Assembly: GCF_000620105.1 (NCBI RefSeq)
Contig: NZ_JHVK01000004.1
Location: 124,001 to 188,000, forward strand
Reading direction: 5' to 3'
Source: Microvirgula aerodenitrificans DSM 15089
GTDB lineage: Bacteria; Pseudomonadota; Gammaproteobacteria; Burkholderiales; Aquaspirillaceae
DNA: 64,000 nucleotides
Of the stretch, positions 1 to 7,517 are shown piece after piece. Below the pieces are notes generated by a model. The model was not told where the DNA came from and ran no database searches. It saw nothing but the letters and a program-made list of their open reading frames with translations. Every line of letters starts with the position of its first letter. The first letter of the stretch is position 1. Both the position numbers and the translations under genes were made by a program.

Positions 1-1925
1 TCGGGCGGGAAGCCGGCGCCATTGTCGGTCACCGTCATCACAACTTGTTGATCTGCAATGAACGTCCTAATTTCTATGATCGCCTCGGCAACGTCAAGCG
101 TGGCATCCTGCGCGTTCACGACCAGATTGTGTATGACCTGGCGCAGCAGGGCGGCATCGGCCAGGATCGGCAGTTCGCCGTCGTGGAGATCCATCCGTAC
201 CGACGGGTTGGATTCGTACAGCATCATCACTTCGCGCACGATCGCATTCAGGTCGGTGGCCGCCATCCGGCTGGCCGGCGCGCGCGCGTAGTCGCGGAAG
301 GCGTCGACCATGCCCTTCAGCGCCGCCACCTGCTTGATGATGGTATCGGTCGAGCGTTGCAGGAAATCGGCGTCGTGCGCATCGAGCTTGTTGCCGAGCT
401 TCATCGCCAGCCGTTCGGCCGACAGCTGGATCGGTGTCAGCGGGTTGCGGATCTCGTGGGCGAGCCGCTTGGCAACCTCGCCCCAGGCCGCATCGCGCTG
501 GGCACGGACCAGATCGGTCACTTCGTCGAAGACCACCACCCGCCCGGCGCCATCCGGCAGCAGGCCGCCGCGCACCAGCAGCAGCCGGCCGTCGCTGAGT
601 TCGATCTGCTGCTGCCAGTCGCTTTCGTCACGGTCCAGCCTCGAGTAGACCGACGACACGAAGGCTTCCAGCGCCGGTGCCCACGCCAGCCATTCCGGCA
701 GCGGCGTCAGCGCCAGCATGTTCAGGTCCCAGTCGAGAATGCGCGACGCGCTCTGGTTTGCAGCCGTCAGCCGCAGGTCGGCATCGAAGGCCAGCACGCC
801 GCTCGACAGCGCGGCCAGGATGCGTTCCAGATAGGCGCGGTTGGCCTCGATCTGTTCGCGCGCGGCCTCTTCCGCCTGCTTGGCATCGGCCAGTTGCCGC
901 GTCATCCGGTTGAACAGCGCGGTCAGGATGCCGAGCTCGTCGCGGCGGTAGATCGGATGCTGGCGCGAGAAGTCGCCCTGGGCCACCGCCCGCGTGCCGG
1001 CAGCCAGCGCCGACAGCGGTGCCGACAGCCGGCGCGACAGCAATGCCCCCAGCCCGACGGCCGCAAACAGCGACAGCAGCAGGGTCAGCGACAGCGTCAG
1101 CCGGTAGAACTCCTTCAGCCCGTCCCGCGCCAGCACCAGCTTGCGGTAATCGGCCCGGGTCGCTTCGACCTGCTCGGCATCGACCGCCAGCTGCTGCGGC
1201 GCCGGCTGCACGGCCACCAGCGTGACCGTATCGCCGTAGCCGATGCGGTTGATGCGCTGGGCCACTTTCAGCAGCAGCGTCGCCCCGCCGCCGCCCTCGA
1301 TGCCGCGCCACTCGCTGGTCGCATCCAGCGCACCGCCAAAACTCGCCGCCGGCGGCGGAGGCGGCGACATGTTGTTGTCCGGACACGAATAGGCGATCAG
1401 CCGGTCGCGGCTGTCGAACAGCGCCAGCTGGCGAATGCCCAGCTGTGAGCGCAGGCGGTCCAGCCGTTCGGCCTGCAGGGCCGGCGTGGCGTTGGCCAGT
1501 TCGCGGGCGGCCACGCTGTTGCGCGCGGCCAGATCGGCCAGAAGCGCATCCAGCGCCGAGCGGCCGAGGTTCAGCCCGCGGTCCAGCGCACTTTCGACCT
1601 GGACGTTGAACCAGCTTTCGATGCTGCGGTTCAGGAACTGGACCGACATGGTAAACACGAGAATGCCCGGCAGCACCGCCACCAGCGCGAACATGCTGGT
1701 CATGCGCAGCGTCAGCTTGGCGCCGAACACGCGTTCGCGCACGGCACGGCGCATGCGCCACAGCTCGCGCCCCAGCACCGCCACCAGCCCCAGCACCAGC
1801 AGCCCGTTCAGCGCAAAAATCCACCAGTAGTAATCGGTCAGGCTCGACGTGCTGCCGGACGCAATGGCCAGCAGGTACAGCAGGCCCAGCCCGAGTACGC
1901 CGAGCGCAATCAGCCAGGGGCGCAT
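1..1925 (-). CDS. ntrY: NtrY-type nitrogen-regulation sensor histidine kinase, 3' end cut by window edge
   Basis: Membrane sensor kinase, presumably the partner of an NtrX response regulator lying beyond position 1. The protein opens with hydrophobic segments, followed by a periplasmic sensor stretch, another membrane segment and a HAMP linker (about 900-1,030). A PAS-like region (about 680-850) precedes the kinase core. The phospho-acceptor H-box HEIRNPL lies near 440-470 and the N-box HNLVVNAQDA near 110-150. The G1 motif VTDNGAGF is at the left edge, so only the last part of the ATPase domain is missing. The ATG at 1925 shares one base with the TGA of the DUF4390 gene (TGATG), which implies translational coupling. 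Upstream DUF4390 and rsmB is the usual betaproteobacterial ntrY context. The NtrY name rests on architecture and context. Confidence 0.88.
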   Translation of the reverse strand, partial: MRPWLIALGVLGLGLLYLLAIASGSTSSLTDYYWWIFALNGLLVLGLVAVLGRELWRMRRAVRERVFGAKLTLRMTSMFALVAVLPGILVFTMSVQFLNRSIESWFNVQVESALDRGLNLGRSALDALLADLAARNSVAARELANATPALQAERLDRLRSQLGIRQLALFDSRDRLIAYSCPDNNMSPPPPPAASFGGALDATSEWRGIEGGGGATLLLKVAQRINRIGYGDTVTLVAVQPAPQQLAVDAEQVEATRADYRKLVLARDGLKEFYRLTLSLTLLLSLFAAVGLGALLSRRLSAPLSALAAGTRAVAQGDFSRQHPIYRRDELGILTALFNRMTRQLADAKQAEEAAREQIEANRAYLERILAALSSGVLAFDADLRLTAANQSASRILDWDLNMLALTPLPEWLAWAPALEAFVSSVYSRLDRDESDWQQQIELSDGRLLLVRGGLLPDGAGRVVVFDEVTDLVRAQRDAAWGEVAKRLAHEIRNPLTPIQLSAERLAMKLGNKLDAHDADFLQRSTDTIIKQVAALKGMVDAFRDYARAPASRMAATDLNAIVREVMMLYESNPSVRMDLHDGELPILADAALLRQVIHNLVVNAQDATLDVAEAIIEIRTFIADQQVVMTVTDNGAGFPP

Positions 1926-2533
1926 CAGTCGTCTCCTTCGCCCTGCCCGCTGGTCAGCGGAATCCAGTCCGAATCCAGCGCCCAGTCGTTCGACTTGATG
2001 ATGTTCAGCTGGAACGGCTTCGGCAGCCGGGTGGTGTCGAGCGTCAGCCGGATGCGACCGGCGAAGTCTTTCAGCGGCGAGCGACCGACGACCGAGCGTG
2101 GCAGCACACGCCAGCTGCGCGCCGAGCCGATGATGGCCAGGGCGTCGTCAAGCCGGGCAAAACTCAGGTACAGGTTGCCCTGGCCGATGCCGACGCGGTA
2201 CTGCCGGGTCAGCGGGTGCCAGGACAGCCGGTAGCGCTGGGTGGCGGTCGGCTCGAACCAGTCGCCCAGCGAGCGCCACCAGGCGGTGGTCCGTGGGCGG
2301 GTCAGTTCGAAATCGAGGCGAAAGGTCAGCATGACACCCTGTTCGAGCGCATCGGACAGGGTCGGGTTCAGGTGCAGGGCAAAACGGCTGTTGACGGCCA
2401 GTGCGCCATCGCTGATGACCAGTTGCGCGATCCTGGATTCGACCGGCGCCGGATCGGCGGCGTGAACCGCCAGCGGCATCAGCGCCGCGAGCGAAAGAAA
2501 CAGGGTCAGGAGTAGCGCAAGGCCACGGGACAT
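1925..2533 (-). CDS. DUF4390 family exported protein
   Basis: A protein of 202 residues with a typical Sec signal peptide: Met-Ser-Arg followed by a leucine-rich core ending in VHAADP. It matches the DUF4390 family, small secreted or periplasmic proteins encoded just upstream of ntrY in betaproteobacteria; their biochemical role is unknown. The open frame extends much further upstream, but that extension lies inside rsmB in another frame. I therefore place the start at the ATG at 2533, 10 nt after the rsmB stop and directly before the signal peptide. The stop overlaps the ntrY start by one base, so rsmB, this gene and ntrY look like one transcription unit. A role in envelope sensing with NtrY is only an inference. 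Confidence 0.82.
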   Translation of the reverse strand: MSRGLALLLTLFLSLAALMPLAVHAADPAPVESRIAQLVISDGALAVNSRFALHLNPTLSDALEQGVMLTFRLDFELTRPRTTAWWRSLGDWFEPTATQRYRLSWHPLTRQYRVGIGQGNLYLSFARLDDALAIIGSARSWRVLPRSVVGRSPLKDFAGRIRLTLDTTRLPKPFQLNIIKSNDWALDSDWIPLTSGQGEGDD

Positions 2534-2543
2534 GCAAAGCCTT

Positions 2544-3782
2544 TCAGCGCTTGGCGATCCTGGCGTAATAGAAACCGTCATGGTCGGAGTCGGGCAGCAG
2601 TTGCTCGTCGCCCTCCAGGCCGGCGTCGTCATGACGGGCAAGGAACGCGTCGATCTGTTCGCGGTTTTCCCCCGGGAAAATCGAACAGGTAGCGTAAAGC
2701 ATTTTACCACCCGGGGCGAGCAGACCCCACAGCGCGTCCATGATGCGGCGCTGCGTTGCGGCAAAGGCGCGGATATCGTTCGAGCGGCGGTTCCACTTGA
2801 TGTCCGGATGACGGCGTGCCACGCCGGAGGCCGAGCACGGCACATCGGCCAGGATGCGGTCGAACGGCCGGCCATCCCACCAGCCCTGCGGCGCACCCGC
2901 GTCACCGGTCGCCAGCGTCGCCTGCAGCGACAGCCGTTCGAGGTTCTGGGTCACCCGGCGCAGGCGCTCGCTGTCGTGGTCCAGCGCCACCAGATCCAGG
3001 GTGTGGCATTCCAGCAACTGACCGGTCTTGCCGCCCGGCGCGGCGCAGGCATCGAGCACGCGCATGCCGTCGGTCACGTCCAGCCAGCTGCCGGCACGCT
3101 GGGCGCCCGCGTCCTGTACCGAGGCCCGTCCGCTCTGGAAACCCGGCAGGCGGTCCACCGGCACCGGCCGCAGCAGGCGCACGGCATCGCCGCCCAGCGA
3201 CTCGGCCTCGATACCGGCATCGGCCAGTTCATGCAGGTAGCCATCGGCACTGATCTGGCGCCGGTTGACCCGCAGCGTCATCGGCGGATGCTGGTTGGCG
3301 GCGTCGAGCACTTTCTTCCAGTCACGCGGCCAGGCCTGGCGCACCAGGGCAATCCACCATTCAGGGTGGTTCCAGAAGGCGACCGGGTCGCGCGTCAGCT
3401 CGGCATCCAGCTCGTCCTTGCGCCGTTGCGCATTGCGCAGGACCGCGTTGACCAGCGACTTGAGCCGCGGCGAGAGTTTCTCGGCGGCACGGACCGCATG
3501 GTCGACCACGGCGTACGGCGCCGCCCGCGTCGCTTCCAGCTGGTACAGCGCGACGATCAGCAGCCGGTCGATCAGCGGCTCGGTCAGCGGTCGCGACAGC
3601 AGCCGGTCGAGGCGGGCGCGCAGACTGCCGTAACGGCGCAGCGCGCCATGGGTCAGGTCGATCAACTGGGCGCGTTCGGGCCCGTCGACCCCGGCGGCAA
3701 GCCGGCCGAGCACGTCGTTGAGATTGTGACCGTCCAGGGTCGTGTCGAGGATCCGGGCGGCGAGCAGCTGATTCTGGTACAT
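2544..3782 (-). CDS. rsmB: 16S rRNA (cytosine-967 C5)-methyltransferase
   Basis: SAM-dependent m5C methyltransferase acting on C967 of 16S rRNA (Sun/Fmu family), about 412 residues. An N-terminal NusB-like helical domain occupies roughly the first 140 residues, followed by the Rossmann methyltransferase domain. Visible motifs are DACAAPGGKTG (SAM binding), DVPCSASG (first conserved Cys) and ATCSIFPGEN (second Cys, in the TCS motif that carries the nucleophile in this family). The start is taken as the ATG at 3782 (MYQNQL). An in-frame start 18 nt further upstream falls inside a terminator hairpin. No Shine-Dalgarno sequence is visible ahead of either start, because a terminator T-tract and a repeated element lie directly upstream. 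Confidence 0.93.
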   Translation of the reverse strand: MYQNQLLAARILDTTLDGHNLNDVLGRLAAGVDGPERAQLIDLTHGALRRYGSLRARLDRLLSRPLTEPLIDRLLIVALYQLEATRAAPYAVVDHAVRAAEKLSPRLKSLVNAVLRNAQRRKDELDAELTRDPVAFWNHPEWWIALVRQAWPRDWKKVLDAANQHPPMTLRVNRRQISADGYLHELADAGIEAESLGGDAVRLLRPVPVDRLPGFQSGRASVQDAGAQRAGSWLDVTDGMRVLDACAAPGGKTGQLLECHTLDLVALDHDSERLRRVTQNLERLSLQATLATGDAGAPQGWWDGRPFDRILADVPCSASGVARRHPDIKWNRRSNDIRAFAATQRRIMDALWGLLAPGGKMLYATCSIFPGENREQIDAFLARHDDAGLEGDEQLLPDSDHDGFYYARIAKR

Positions 3783-3785
3783 GGC

Positions 3786-3815
3786 AAAAGAAACAGCCAC
3801 GGTTGCCCGTGGCTG
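3786..3815 (-). terminator. Intrinsic terminator downstream of htpX (right-hand duplicate, with T-tract)
   Basis: Read on the minus strand, a 9-bp stem CAGCCACGG/CCGTGGCTG with loop GCAA is followed at once by TTTCTTTT. It lies 4 nt before the rsmB ATG, so it separates htpX from rsmB. The same stem recurs at 3998-4021 without a T-tract. The pair flanks the 181-bp repeat element. Confidence 0.7.
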
Positions 3816-3816
3816 C
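3793..3816. repeat. 24-bp direct repeat, copy 1 (terminator stem-loop flanking element A)
   Basis: A 24-bp sequence, identical to 3998-4021, that contains the whole terminator stem-loop. This copy keeps the T-tract side of the original terminator on the minus strand but lacks the A-tract. It is interpreted as one half of a target duplication generated when element A inserted. Confidence 0.85.
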
Positions 3817-3997
3817 CAGGTTGTTCATTAAGCCTCGCCACGAAGAACGGACGAGCGTAGCGAGGTCCCCTCGCGGCGGCGAGGGCGGAGGGAGCCGGAC
3901 CCAATCGGGCAGACTGCCGCAGTCACGACTTTTTCTGTCAGTCGGGCATGCACCGACGCCACTGTCGCCGTCGGTGCTCATCTCCATCAGCAGTCTG
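3817..3997 (-). mobile_element. Dispersed ~180-bp terminator-inserted element, copy A
   Basis: This 181-bp non-coding segment matches 22013-22191 along its length when read on the minus strand. It begins CAGACTGC and ends CCTG; the ends form a short imperfect inverted repeat. Shared internal features are an 8-bp stem GCACCGAC/GTCGGTGC (3950-3957 with 3970-3977) and a GC-rich three-arm region (3860-3884) whose sequence differs between copies in a pairing-preserving way. It is flanked by perfect 24-bp direct repeats. No transposase is encoded, so movement would need an enzyme supplied in trans. A conserved open frame crosses it (HEERTS...SVGHAPTPL), which I attribute to DNA similarity. The element family is not one I can name. 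Confidence 0.75.
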
Positions 3998-4021
3998 ACA
4001 GCCACGGTTGCCCGTGGCTGC
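3998..4021. repeat. 24-bp direct repeat, copy 2 (terminator stem-loop flanking element A)
   Basis: Identical to 3793-3816. Read on the minus strand it is preceded by GAAAG, the A-tract side, and followed by the start of element A instead of a T-tract. Together the two repeats account for both halves of one A-tract/stem/T-tract terminator. Confidence 0.85.
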
Positions 4022-4061
4022 TTTCATAATCAATAGTTTGGATTATACGGCGCGATGGCAG

Positions 4062-4928
4062 TCACGACCAGTCGCCGCGCGCGATCGCTTCCAGGCGGGC
4101 AATGCGCTCGTCGGTCTGCGGGTGGGTACGGAACAGCTCGCTGATGCTGCTGCCACCGGCCAGCGGGTTGATGATCATCATCTGCGCGGTTTCCGGATGG
4201 GCCTCCGCCGCCGGCATGAAGCGCCCCTGCGCGTAGTACTCGATCTTGCGCAGCGCGGCAGCCAGCGCCAGCGGATCGCCGGAAATTTCGGCACCACCGC
4301 GGTCGGCGCCAAACTCGCGGGTACGGGAAATTGCCATCTGGATCAGCGATGCGGCGATCGGCGCCAGGATCGACACCAGCAGCATCACGATCGGGTTGGA
4401 ACCGCGCTCGTCGTCACGGCCGCCGAAGATCGACGCGAACATCGCCATATTGGCCAGGGCGGAGATCGCACCGGCCACCGAGGCGGACAGGGTCGAAATC
4501 AGCGTGTCGCGGTTGCGGACGTGAGCCAGTTCATGGGCCATCACCCCGCGCAGTTCGCGATAGTCGAGCAGGCGCAGGATGCCGGTGGTGGCCGCCACGG
4601 CGGCGTTCTCCGGATTGCGGCCGGTCGCGAACGCGTTCGGCTGCTCCTCGTCGATGATGTAGACCTTGGGCATCGGCAGCCCGGCGCGCTGCGCCAGTTC
4701 CGCCACCATGCCGTAAAATTCGGGCGCGGTGCTGGCGTCGACCTGGTGCGCGTTGTACATGCGCAGCACCATCTTGTCGGAATTCCAGTAGGCGAACAGG
4801 TTCATGCCGCCGCCGACCAGGAAGGCAATCAGCATGCCGCCCCGGCCGCCGATGGCGCCGCCGACGACCATGAACAGTGCCATGATCCCTGCCATCAGAA
4901 TGGTGGTTTTCAACCAGTTGTTGCTCAT
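4062..4928 (-). CDS. htpX: Membrane zinc metalloprotease HtpX (M48B)
   Basis: Inner-membrane protease that removes misfolded membrane proteins. It has 288 residues, the usual family length. Two N-terminal hydrophobic segments (about residues 8-25 and 30-47) precede the zinc site HELAH at 132-136. A further pair of hydrophobic segments follows at about 145-195. The third zinc ligand is expected in the TREFGAD motif just after. The C-terminal [14 protein letters not shown] stretch is typical of HtpX. It is the first gene of the leftward htpX-rsmB-DUF4390-ntrY series, but the duplicated terminator and element A separate it from rsmB. The start is the ATG at 4928; upstream sequence to 5096 contains no gene. 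Confidence 0.96.
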   Translation of the reverse strand: MSNNWLKTTILMAGIMALFMVVGGAIGGRGGMLIAFLVGGGMNLFAYWNSDKMVLRMYNAHQVDASTAPEFYGMVAELAQRAGLPMPKVYIIDEEQPNAFATGRNPENAAVAATTGILRLLDYRELRGVMAHELAHVRNRDTLISTLSASVAGAISALANMAMFASIFGGRDDERGSNPIVMLLVSILAPIAASLIQMAISRTREFGADRGGAEISGDPLALAAALRKIEYYAQGRFMPAAEAHPETAQMMIINPLAGGSSISELFRTHPQTDERIARLEAIARGDWS

Positions 4929-5096
4929 TGTGGACTTTTCTCCGTGCCGGATATCTCCGGTATTGAATGCTGTCGACCGGGCAGGATTTCAAGCCCCGGT
5001 CCCGGGCTGCGGAGCGGAACGCCCTGCCGGAAACCGGATCTGCCGGCTCCTGATTCTTGATCCGGGCGCTTAAGTCACACTTAGAGCCGGAACGGA

Positions 5097-5807
5097 TCAG
5101 CGGAACAGCTTGACCACGAACTGCTGCCGGCGACTGACCGGCACGCGCTCGGGCGAGCCGTTCAGCATCACATACCAGGCGCCGTCGGTATTGCGCTCGA
5201 ATCCGGCAATGGCGTGCCGCAGTACCAGGCAGTTGCGATGCACGCGCACCACGGCGTCACCATACTCTTCCTCGAGCTGGGTCAGCGGCATGTCGAGCAG
5301 GTGCTCGCCGGTCAGGGTGCGCAGGGTCACGTATTTGAGCTCGGCTTTCAGATACAGCGCCGATTCGATCGGCACCAGTCTGACATGACCACGCTCGATC
5401 ACGCTGAAGTGCCCCGGTGCGCCGCCCGCCGGGGACGACGGGCGCGACATCAGCCGCGCCAGCACGGCGGCCAGGCGGTCGCGCCGCACCGGCTTCAGCA
5501 GATGGTCGACGGTCAGGCCGTCGACAGCGAACGCAGGCGGCTGTGGCTGGGAAGACGCGAACACAATCGCGGGGGGATGGGGGAGCGCCGCCAGTTTGCC
5601 GGCCAGGGTGACGCCATCCATTCGTGGCATCTGGACATTGACAAAGGCGGCATCGGCGCGATTGCCGTTGCTGCCCAGCCAGTCAAGCGCCGCGCCGGCG
5701 TCGGCCAGTGTCGCCACCACATCGACACCGGCCTCCGCCAACAGCAGGGTCAACCGCTCGCGGGCCTGGGGTTCATCGTCAATAACGATTGCGGTCAGAG
5801 CATCCAT
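5097..5807 (-). CDS. LytTR-family response regulator with degenerate receiver
   Basis: A protein of 236 residues: receiver domain (about 1-120), short linker, then a LytTR DNA-binding domain (about 135-236, with FSVIERGHV, VHRNCLV and VPVSRRQ), resembling AlgR/LytR regulators. In the receiver the acidic pair D10-D11 and the Lys of LLKPV are present. The phospho-acceptor position in the FVNVQMPRMDG motif is Asn57 (codon AAT) instead of Asp, so classical phosphorylation looks impossible. The ATG at 5807 overlaps the end of the receiver-TPR gene by 13 nt, so the two are surely co-expressed. No histidine kinase gene is adjacent. Targets are unknown. Confidence 0.88.
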   Translation of the reverse strand: MDALTAIVIDDEPQARERLTLLLAEAGVDVVATLADAGAALDWLGSNGNRADAAFVNVQMPRMDGVTLAGKLAALPHPPAIVFASSQPQPPAFAVDGLTVDHLLKPVRRDRLAAVLARLMSRPSSPAGGAPGHFSVIERGHVRLVPIESALYLKAELKYVTLRTLTGEHLLDMPLTQLEEEYGDAVVRVHRNCLVLRHAIAGFERNTDGAWYVMLNGSPERVPVSRRQQFVVKLFR

Positions 5808-7510
5808 TGGGTTTTGCCGTGCTTTTCGATGAGATTTCGATAGGCAACAAGCAGGCGCTGGAACTTGACGTTTGCGGGGTCGGCCCGGCGGGCGCGTTCG
5901 AGTAATTCGTGCGCCCTCGCCACATGACTTTCGTGCCAGCCCTTGCGGTGAACGAAAGCGAGAATGGCGTTGACCGCGTTCAGCATGATTTGCGAATTGG
6001 ACGGCAATTCGTCCACCGCCTTGTTGAACAGGGCCACCGCTTCCTCGATTTCACCGGACTGCGCCAGCCGGACTGCTTCGTTGTTGAGATCAACGACCGA
6101 CTGGACATTCTCTGCAATCAGCTGCTTGCCTGCTTCCGGACGACCAACCTGATTGAAAACCTGTTCGATCCGTTCCAGCAGCAACTCGTCGTCATGGTTG
6201 TTCTTCACCATCTGCTGCACCACGTGAACCGCAGCGTCTTCCCGCCCGCTCTTGTAGCAGGCGTGAACCAGTTCCAGACGCGCGTTTTCATTCAGCATAG
6301 GCGACAGATCGCGATATTTTTCGATTGCGTCATCAAGAAGTTCGCGACCGCGATGCGGCTGGCCGGCCTGGGTCGCCACTTCGCTCTCGACCACGGTCGA
6401 AACCCAGTTCGCAACCGGGTCATTGCGGAATTCGCGCCGCAGATTGGCAACGGTCTGTTGCGCGGCCTTGCCGTCGTTCGACGCCAGTTGCGCCCGCGCC
6501 AGCGCGGCATAATCCTCGGGACAGCGGTAGGTCGAATACTTGGCCAGGTCGATGGTGCGGGTAAACGCCTGCTGCGCGGTGGCGAAGTCGCCATCCTGCA
6601 TCGCCGCCTCGCCAAGCTTCTTCTGCCGGCGCACCACCACCGGCGACAGGTCGGTCGCGGTCGCCAGCGTATTCTTGGCGTTGGCCGTGTCGTGCTTGGC
6701 TTCGTAGATGCGCGCCAGCCAGTCGTAGGCCTCCATCACGCGCGAGTTTTCCTCGAGCACTTCCTCGAACAGCTCGCGCGCCTGGTCGTACTGCCGGGTC
6801 GACACCAGCGTCTTGCCCAGACCCAGCTTGGCCCACGGCAGCGCCTTGATCTTCAGCACGTCGCGATACAGGCTCTGCGCGCCGAGATAGTCGCCGATCT
6901 TCAGTTCCAGCGAGCCCTTCAGCTTCATGAAGTCGAGCAGGAATTCATCGCGCGCGGCAATGCGCTTGTCGCATTCGGAAATCGCGCTCAGGTACTCGTC
7001 CTTCATGATCGACTGGTCGACCACGCGCAGCGCATCGCGGCGACGCATCGCCCGTTCGAGCCGCACCCGCAACTGCTCGCCGGTAAACGGCTTCAGCAGA
7101 TAGGCATCCGGCGACAGTTCCGCCGCGCTGACCACCCGCTCGATGCGGGCCTCGGCGGTCACGATCATGAACACACAAGACTGCTTGATCAGGTTGCGCT
7201 CGCGGATTTCCTCCAGCAGGTGCAGGCCGTCATAGCCGTTGCCGAGGTCGTAGTCGCACAGCACCACATCGAAGTCGAAGCGGCCGAGCTTGTTGAATGC
7301 ATCCGAGATCCGCGTCGCGTACTCGACCTTGTTGGCGCCGAAGGTCGACAGGGTCATCGACACCGCCCGCTGCATCTCGGGCACGTTGTCGATAATCAGG
7401 AACAGCTTCTTCGCGTACAGATTGTCGTCGCGCGGCGCGATCTTGGCCGCCTTGACGCTGGAAATGGACTGGTAGCTGGCGTTGTTTCGGTTGGGCTTGT
7501 CATCGGTCAT
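5795..7510 (-). CDS. Receiver domain-TPR repeat protein
   Basis: A cytoplasmic protein of 571 residues. After about 30 unstructured residues comes a CheY-like receiver (about 33-160) with intact phospho-acceptor motif VVLCDYDLGNGYDG and Lys in LLKPFTGEQ. The remaining ~400 residues are helical tetratricopeptide repeats (for example PWAKLGLGKTLV, AYDWLARIYEA, EDYAALARAQLA, NNEAVRLAQSGEIEEAVALFNKAV). There is no DNA-binding or enzymatic output domain, so a protein-protein interaction role is likely; VieB-like proteins have a comparable arrangement. It begins 7 nt after the uvrD stop and overlaps the LytTR gene by 13 nt. Pairing of a phosphorylatable TPR protein with a non-phosphorylatable LytTR regulator suggests they act together, which is inference. 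Confidence 0.85.
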   Translation of the reverse strand: MTDDKPNRNNASYQSISSVKAAKIAPRDDNLYAKKLFLIIDNVPEMQRAVSMTLSTFGANKVEYATRISDAFNKLGRFDFDVVLCDYDLGNGYDGLHLLEEIRERNLIKQSCVFMIVTAEARIERVVSAAELSPDAYLLKPFTGEQLRVRLERAMRRRDALRVVDQSIMKDEYLSAISECDKRIAARDEFLLDFMKLKGSLELKIGDYLGAQSLYRDVLKIKALPWAKLGLGKTLVSTRQYDQARELFEEVLEENSRVMEAYDWLARIYEAKHDTANAKNTLATATDLSPVVVRRQKKLGEAAMQDGDFATAQQAFTRTIDLAKYSTYRCPEDYAALARAQLASNDGKAAQQTVANLRREFRNDPVANWVSTVVESEVATQAGQPHRGRELLDDAIEKYRDLSPMLNENARLELVHACYKSGREDAAVHVVQQMVKNNHDDELLLERIEQVFNQVGRPEAGKQLIAENVQSVVDLNNEAVRLAQSGEIEEAVALFNKAVDELPSNSQIMLNAVNAILAFVHRKGWHESHVARAHELLERARRADPANVKFQRLLVAYRNLIEKHGKTQWML

Positions 7511-7517
7511 AGGGATC

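Noticed and set aside
45-1448. Long plus-strand open frame opposite ntrY
   Set aside because: It has no family pattern, is Arg/Gln-rich as expected from antisense reading of GC-rich DNA, and the minus-strand sensor kinase explains the region.
3803-4036. Open frame of 77 codons across element A, matching a frame across element B (HEERTS...SVGHAPTPL)
   Set aside because: The shared peptide reflects DNA homology. The frames start within flanking hairpins, differ at the ends and lack ribosome-binding sites. I would revisit this if many copies kept the frame.
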